Source of the DNA: an uncultured Eubacteriales bacterium
Lineage (GTDB): Bacteria > Bacillota > Clostridia > Lachnospirales > Lachnospiraceae
NCBI GenBank assembly: GCA_900315665.1
Contig: OMZX01000010.1
Coordinates: 1 to 35,415, forward strand
DNA: 35,415 nucleotides
Direction: 5' to 3'
The position numbers were made by a program, and so were the translations under genes. Below, piece after piece: positions 31,300 through 35,415 of this stretch (within the stretch, counting starts at the first letter, position 1; each line of letters starts with the position of its first letter). The notes below the pieces were generated by a model. That model made no database searches. It was given only the letters and a program-made list of their open reading frames with translations, and was not told where the DNA came from.

Positions 31300-32622
31300 C
31301 TATTTGTCTTCTGTCTCAGGAGCTTCCTTCGGAAGCTTCCGCACAATCGTCTTCCCAATCCGGTGATTCTTTATATAAGCGACATCCACATCGAGTCCAT
31401 CCGTCTGCAGATGGAAGGAGCTGCCATCATCCGGCACCGTCCCCATGATACCCATGAGGTAGCCGCCGAAGGTATCCGCATCCTCTGTCGGAAGTGACAT
31501 ATCCAGCTTCTCATTGACATCTTCCAGGTCTGCTGTTCCGAGGATGATCCACTCATTCTCTCCGATGGGCTCGATCGGCTCCGGCTCCGGCATCTCATCC
31601 TCCTCCTGGAGGTCGCCGACCAGAGCCTCGATGAGGTCATGCACGGTCACGATACCTGTCATACCGCCATACTCATCGATGACGATCGCATAATACTTTC
31701 TCTCCCGCTTCATGGTCTCAAAAAGATCGGAAACCTTCATGTTCTGTGACACAAAGAAAGGTTTATCCACCGCGTTTTTCATGACGTTCTCACGAGATTT
31801 ATCCGAGAGTCTGAAATAATCCTTCGTATCGAGGACGCCAATGATGTCATCATCGTCCTCACCGGAAATCGGATAATAGCCGAAGCGGTGTCCATAGATC
31901 GTATCCTTCCAGGTCTGGTCGTCATCCTCCTTATAGAGCATGGCAACATCGGTCCGGTGCGTGCAGACATCTTCGATCGTGAGATCATTGAACTCAAACA
32001 CGTTCTGAATCATCCGGTTCTCAGATGTCTCAATCGTACCCTTTTCAGTTCCTTCATCGATCATCATCATAATGTCTTCTTCAGACACTTTATCCTCGAC
32101 ATCGGACGCCTTGATACCCATGAGCTTCAGCACGCCATTCGTTGTCGACGTGAGAAGCGCTACGAAGGGCTTAAATAAAATGGAGGTCACCATCAGCACA
32201 TGGCTCATGAACAGCGCCATCTTCTCTGTATATACCTGTGCAAGCCGCTTCGGGATAAGCTCCCCGAATACAATACTGATATAGGATAAGAGCAGGGTAA
32301 TAAGTACAATGACGATTGGCTCGAGTACTTCTGCAGAAATGGGTACATTGAGATGCTGTAATCCCTTGATGATGAGTCCTGCGAAGCTGTTCGATGCAAA
32401 CGCACTGGACAGGAAGCCGGCCAGCGTGATGGCAACCTGAATCGTACTCAGGAACCGTGCCGGCTCCTTAGTCAGCTTAAGGAGTGTATCGGCATCCTTG
32501 TTTCCCTCCTCTGAAAGCTTATGAAGCTTCGCATCGCCGACCTGCAACACTGCGATCTCTGCGCATGAAAAAAAACCATTCACAAGGACCAGGATCAGTA
32601 GTAAAAGTATTCGACCAACCAT
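31300..32622 (-). CDS. CNNM/HlyC-CorC family membrane protein
   Basis: Protein of 440 residues with a DUF21/CNNM membrane domain (1 to about 190; ILLLLILVLVNGFFSCAEIAVL at the start, four hydrophobic helices including VFGELIPKRLA), a cytosolic CBS pair (about 200-330; YAIVIDEYGGMTGIVTVHDLIEALVGDL) and a C-terminal CorC_HlyC domain (about 350-430). Relatives are implicated in magnesium or other divalent-cation efflux; the older label haemolysin is misleading. The only GGAGG lies about 21 nt before the ATG, so the translation start is not well fixed. Confidence 0.88.
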   Translation of the reverse strand: MVGRILLLLILVLVNGFFSCAEIAVLQVGDAKLHKLSEEGNKDADTLLKLTKEPARFLSTIQVAITLAGFLSSAFASNSFAGLIIKGLQHLNVPISAEVLEPIVIVLITLLLSYISIVFGELIPKRLAQVYTEKMALFMSHVLMVTSILFKPFVALLTSTTNGVLKLMGIKASDVEDKVSEEDIMMMIDEGTEKGTIETSENRMIQNVFEFNDLTIEDVCTHRTDVAMLYKEDDDQTWKDTIYGHRFGYYPISGEDDDDIIGVLDTKDYFRLSDKSRENVMKNAVDKPFFVSQNMKVSDLFETMKRERKYYAIVIDEYGGMTGIVTVHDLIEALVGDLQEEDEMPEPEPIEPIGENEWIILGTADLEDVNEKLDMSLPTEDADTFGGYLMGIMGTVPDDGSSFHLQTDGLDVDVAYIKNHRIGKTIVRKLPKEAPETEDK

Positions 32623-32764
32623 AAAATTTTTGAAGAAACCGTTCCTCCATGTAACGGGCTGAAAAGAAATAAAAATAGATTATTACACTAAATATCACTG
32701 AATAGAAGTCTATACAGAGCTCTAGATATCGCAGAAACCACGTATCAGCGATTGAAGCATAATA

Positions 32765-33625
32765 TTATACAACTTTATATTGATTGTACTGCGCTGTCAA
32801 GTACCTACAATCATCCAAATATCGATCCGGTGTTGAATTCTCGAGTGTACCGACGATATATGGCTTCCATTTGGATACCTGCCGCATGAGTTCCTGGTAA
32901 TTGAAAAAGCCCTCGCCCGGATGACGGTATACCTGCTTCTGTCCCTCAAACACAGCGTCCTTAAGGTGCAGCGTCGTGATTCGGTTGCCATAGCGTTCAA
33001 ATGCCTCCCTGATGATCGCTGCCTGCTTCTCGGGAGACGTCGATGCCTCCGGTGTAATAAGATTGACACCATCCAGGATGACATCAAAATTCGGTGAATC
33101 AATATCGTGCAGAAAACGGTCCATCATTGCAGGAGAATATAAAGTATGGTCGAATACGCTCTCTACGCCGACCATAACACCAAGCTTCTCCGCTGCATCC
33201 CGGATTCGCTTGAAGCTGTCAAGAACGCGCTGATAATTTTCCTCCGTCCTCGTCTCCGGTACGACCTTCATGTCCGGATCGGCCCGTCCTGTTTCCGTGC
33301 CGACCATGTCAGCCCCGATTCTTTTCGCATACTTAAGATGCTCGATGAAACGGTCTACCGCGAGAAGACGCTTTTCCTCATCGGGGTTCGCAGGATTGAT
33401 GTAGCAGCCTAGAACCGAGACATGGATGTTTCTTTTTGCAAGTTCTTCACCGACATAATCTCCGAGACCGGCACTGTAATGTCCAACCGAAGTATCAACA
33501 TCCGAAAAGCTTTTCGACATCGCAAGCTGCACATAATGAATGTGCTGTGCCTCAATCGCATCCAGCACCTCTGTGATCGTTCCCTTTTTTACTGCGTCAT
33601 GCACACGCATTCCAAATTGAATCAT
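32765..33625 (-). CDS. sugar phosphate isomerase/epimerase (TIM barrel)
   Basis: Xylose-isomerase-like TIM-barrel protein of 286 residues. Likely metal-binding residues are in VGVESV (Glu), VILDGVNL (Asp), TTLHLKD (His) and VGTLENS (Glu), the standard arrangement of the family, so it should be an active isomerase or epimerase. The substrate is unknown. Its ATG overlaps the AraC-regulator stop (ATGA, 33622-33625), implying coupled expression. With the GH105-type gene upstream, a role in plant-polysaccharide sugar metabolism is plausible. Confidence 0.87.
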   Translation of the reverse strand: MIQFGMRVHDAVKKGTITEVLDAIEAQHIHYVQLAMSKSFSDVDTSVGHYSAGLGDYVGEELAKRNIHVSVLGCYINPANPDEEKRLLAVDRFIEHLKYAKRIGADMVGTETGRADPDMKVVPETRTEENYQRVLDSFKRIRDAAEKLGVMVGVESVFDHTLYSPAMMDRFLHDIDSPNFDVILDGVNLITPEASTSPEKQAAIIREAFERYGNRITTLHLKDAVFEGQKQVYRHPGEGFFNYQELMRQVSKWKPYIVGTLENSTPDRYLDDCRYLTAQYNQYKVV

Positions 33626-34572
33626 ATTTTCCCCAATCCCTTCCGGTATCGCCCCGGCGTCGAGCCGGTCGTCTGCTTAAAGACCTTTTCAAAATATGTG
33701 ATGTTTCCGAAGCCCAGCGAGCTTGAAATATCGGTAATCGGCATATCCGACTCCCGGAGAAGCTTCTGCGCCTTTCTGACCCGTAAAAATGTCACATATT
33801 CAATAACAGAGAAGCCGGTTACGCTTCGGAAAACCCGTGTCAGATAAGACTTCGACATATAAAAATGCTCTGCCACCTGCTCAAGCGTCACATTTTCATC
33901 CATATGCTCCTGGAGATACAGTGCGATCTCATGCACCTTTTTATGGATACCGGTCGTGACAACCATCCCTTGATCCGCCGAGTCAACCAGATTCTGACGA
34001 TTTACTTCTTCCTTCCGCGCCCGCGCATAGATACCGGCAAGCTCAACGGCCTGAAGATACAGGAAGGAATTGACTGATTCAATGTCCCCACTCCCGCGTA
34101 GTGAGCCCTGGCAAGCATCCTTGAAGGCCGTGATGATCGACATAATGAGCGCCCAGTCTTCATCCGAGAAGCGGACAATGCCTCCATACGTGCTCCCGAA
34201 CCAGTCGAAGCCATGCAGGCCAAGTGCACGAAACAGCCCGTCAAAAACCGACCGATCCAGATGAATGATGAAATTATGATGATCAGGGGGTGCGCCAGGC
34301 ACGATGGACGTACGATGGACCAGATCATGATCCACCATCGCACAGCTATGTGCCGTCAGATGATAGGTTTCCTTGTCGACAAAGAGCAGTCTCTGTCCCG
34401 AAAGAATAAAATGCACCTCGATATCCTCATGAAAATGCTTCGAGCGCATGATGAAGTCACGATGCCGGACCGCTTCCGTCACCCGAAGCCCCGGGATTCG
34501 TTTTTCAAACACCAGCTCCAGTCGTGAGTTATGTATATCCTTATTTTCGGTAAGTTGTTGCCCCTCTGCCAT
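33622..34572 (-). CDS. AraC-family transcriptional regulator
   Basis: DNA-binding regulator of 316 residues. An N-terminal cupin-like ligand domain (about 25-110; HFHEDIEVHFILSG) is followed by a helical linker. Two C-terminal helix-turn-helix motifs begin at about 211, with VTLEQVAEHFYMSKSYLTRVF and then the signature ITDISSSLGFGNITYFEKVFK. GAGG precedes the ATG. It is translationally coupled to the isomerase and probably controls the local carbohydrate genes in response to a sugar; the ligand is unknown. Confidence 0.93.
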   Translation of the reverse strand: MAEGQQLTENKDIHNSRLELVFEKRIPGLRVTEAVRHRDFIMRSKHFHEDIEVHFILSGQRLLFVDKETYHLTAHSCAMVDHDLVHRTSIVPGAPPDHHNFIIHLDRSVFDGLFRALGLHGFDWFGSTYGGIVRFSDEDWALIMSIITAFKDACQGSLRGSGDIESVNSFLYLQAVELAGIYARARKEEVNRQNLVDSADQGMVVTTGIHKKVHEIALYLQEHMDENVTLEQVAEHFYMSKSYLTRVFRSVTGFSVIEYVTFLRVRKAQKLLRESDMPITDISSSLGFGNITYFEKVFKQTTGSTPGRYRKGLGKI

Positions 34573-34595
34573 ATTTCCTCAAACCATGAAATGCT

Positions 34596-34628
34596 AAAAA
34601 GACCATGACTGCTTCGGCAGTCATGGTC
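34596..34628 (-). terminator. terminator of the GH105-type gene
   Basis: A perfect 12-bp stem, GACCATGACTGC with its complement, and a 4-nt loop are followed on the minus strand by TTTTT. It begins 5 nt after the stop codon and separates the hydrolase gene from the AraC gene. Confidence 0.9.
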
Positions 34629-34633
34629 ATATT

Positions 34634-35415
34634 TTACCGTAACATTTCCGTGTAAGCAAGAAGCAGCGGACCAACACCTTTGGCGTCATTGTCTACCACC
34701 GGCTCAGATAGATAATACTCTACCGATCCATCACGGTGCTTTTTACCGCCCAGGCCACCCACGAGACAGATACCGGTCACGGCCTTTTCTCCGGCTTCGC
34801 GATACCAATCCGGCAGGAGCTTTAGACGCGCCGCCTTAAGCCAGGCTGCAGCAATCAGCGCTGTACCCGATGTCTCAAGATAATTTCCCGGAACGTTTGG
34901 CAGTGCGATCAGCTGATAGAACAGACCACTTGCATCCTGATACCGGACCAGTGCTTCAGAGAGCTCGTGAAGCATTCTCGTCAGGTGTTCTCTTCCTTCA
35001 TCGATGTATTTTCCATGATCTCCAGGACATCAACGAGTCCAAGGATGAACCAGCCTTCGGCCCGCAGCCAGAAGTTCGGACTGCAGCCGGTCTCCGGATC
35101 TGCCCAGTACATCTTCCTTGATTCATCATAGCCGTGATAATATAACCCGCTAACAGGATCCCGCATGAACCGCTCGACATTTTCGATCTGTGTCACCGCA
35201 TCCGGACAGCTCTCACCATCCCGGAAGCGTCTCTCGTACTCCATGTAGAAGGGCTGTGCCATATAGATACCATCCAGCCAGATCTGGTCGGGGTAGATCT
35301 TTTTATGCCAGAAATTGCCGGATTTTGTCCTCGGCATATCCCGTAGCTGCATGCGTACGAGGTCCATTGCCTTCCGGTATTTCTCCTTGCCTGTCTCATC
35401 GTACAGGGCAAAGAG
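34634..35415 (-). pseudogene. GH105-type unsaturated rhamnogalacturonyl hydrolase, frameshifted and 5' truncated by window edge
   Basis: Family GH105 enzymes remove unsaturated uronic acids from pectin-lyase products in the cytosol. The 5' part (to 34981) reads KIYPDQIWLDGIYMAQPFY, with the probable catalytic Asp, and NFWLRAEGWFILGLVDVLEIM. The rest lies in another frame (LTRMLHELSEALVRYQDASG, then NYLETSGTALIAAAW and KGVGPLLLAYTEML to the stop at 34634). Adding one A to the A4 run (35009-35012, minus strand) would restore a continuous family-like sequence, VLEIMEKYIDEGREHLTRM. Either a true frameshift or a sequencing error is possible. The 5' end lies outside the window. Confidence 0.82.

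Noticed and set aside
31300-32622. haemolysin toxin
   Set aside because: The DUF21-CBS-CorC_HlyC architecture indicates a cation-transport-related membrane protein; the haemolysin label is historical.

Overview
The window looks like chromosomal DNA from an anaerobic Firmicute of the class Clostridia, most plausibly Lachnospiraceae. The evidence is the gene families present (short-form HisG with HisZ, a HemZ-type radical SAM protein, many membrane GGDEF proteins, a Liv-type ABC importer and Gram-positive lipoprotein signals), strong GGAGG ribosome binding sites and TTGACA/TATAAT-like promoters. I cannot name the genus. Most genes lie on the minus strand. No gene-free stretch exceeds 300 bases.

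Layout. 105-5800: histidine operon, transcribed hisC-hisB-hisZ-hisG-hisD-hisH from a strong promoter at 5925-5953. hisA, hisF and hisI are not in view. 6004-11750: a minus-strand operon of pilM-pilN-pilO-like type IV pilus assembly genes followed by two tandem membrane diguanylate cyclases. 11995-16977: Liv-type amino-acid ABC importer (livK-H-M-G-F) with its own promoter and 3' hairpin. 17254-19906: prepilin peptidase, a SIMPL-domain lipoprotein, a tRNA-Leu with the rare anticodon AAG, and a prepilin-like protein lacking Glu5. 20185-21957: a third, soluble GGDEF protein, divergent from the prepilin. 22222-23619: a small two-helix membrane protein divergent from a DMT permease, with a multi-half-site operator between them. 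23785-28722: hemZ, a metallo-beta-lactamase-fold hydrolase and a Rel (p)ppGpp enzyme. 28994-32622: CBS protein, greA, apt, Nudix hydrolase and a CNNM/HlyC-type membrane protein. 32765 to the end: a carbohydrate locus (TIM-barrel isomerase, AraC regulator and a frameshifted GH105-type hydrolase running off the window).

How the genes fit together. Type IV pilus genes flank the Liv operon on both sides and are interleaved with three GGDEF proteins, suggesting c-di-GMP control of pili or attachment. Rel, apt, Nudix and greA are a nucleotide and stringent-response neighbourhood.

Most notable observations: (1) Rel appears to lack, in frame, the segment of about 21 residues that carries the hydrolase HD..ED motif; (2) six long, near-perfect inverted repeats (up to 41-bp arms) sit at gene 3' ends between 11907 and 26519, two of them sharing a 12-bp core and one being a 231-bp branched element with perfect 35-bp ends; (3) the A34 tRNA-Leu; (4) the pilMNO-GGDEF-GGDEF operon. 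No CRISPR array, rRNA, recognisable transposase gene or phage gene was seen.
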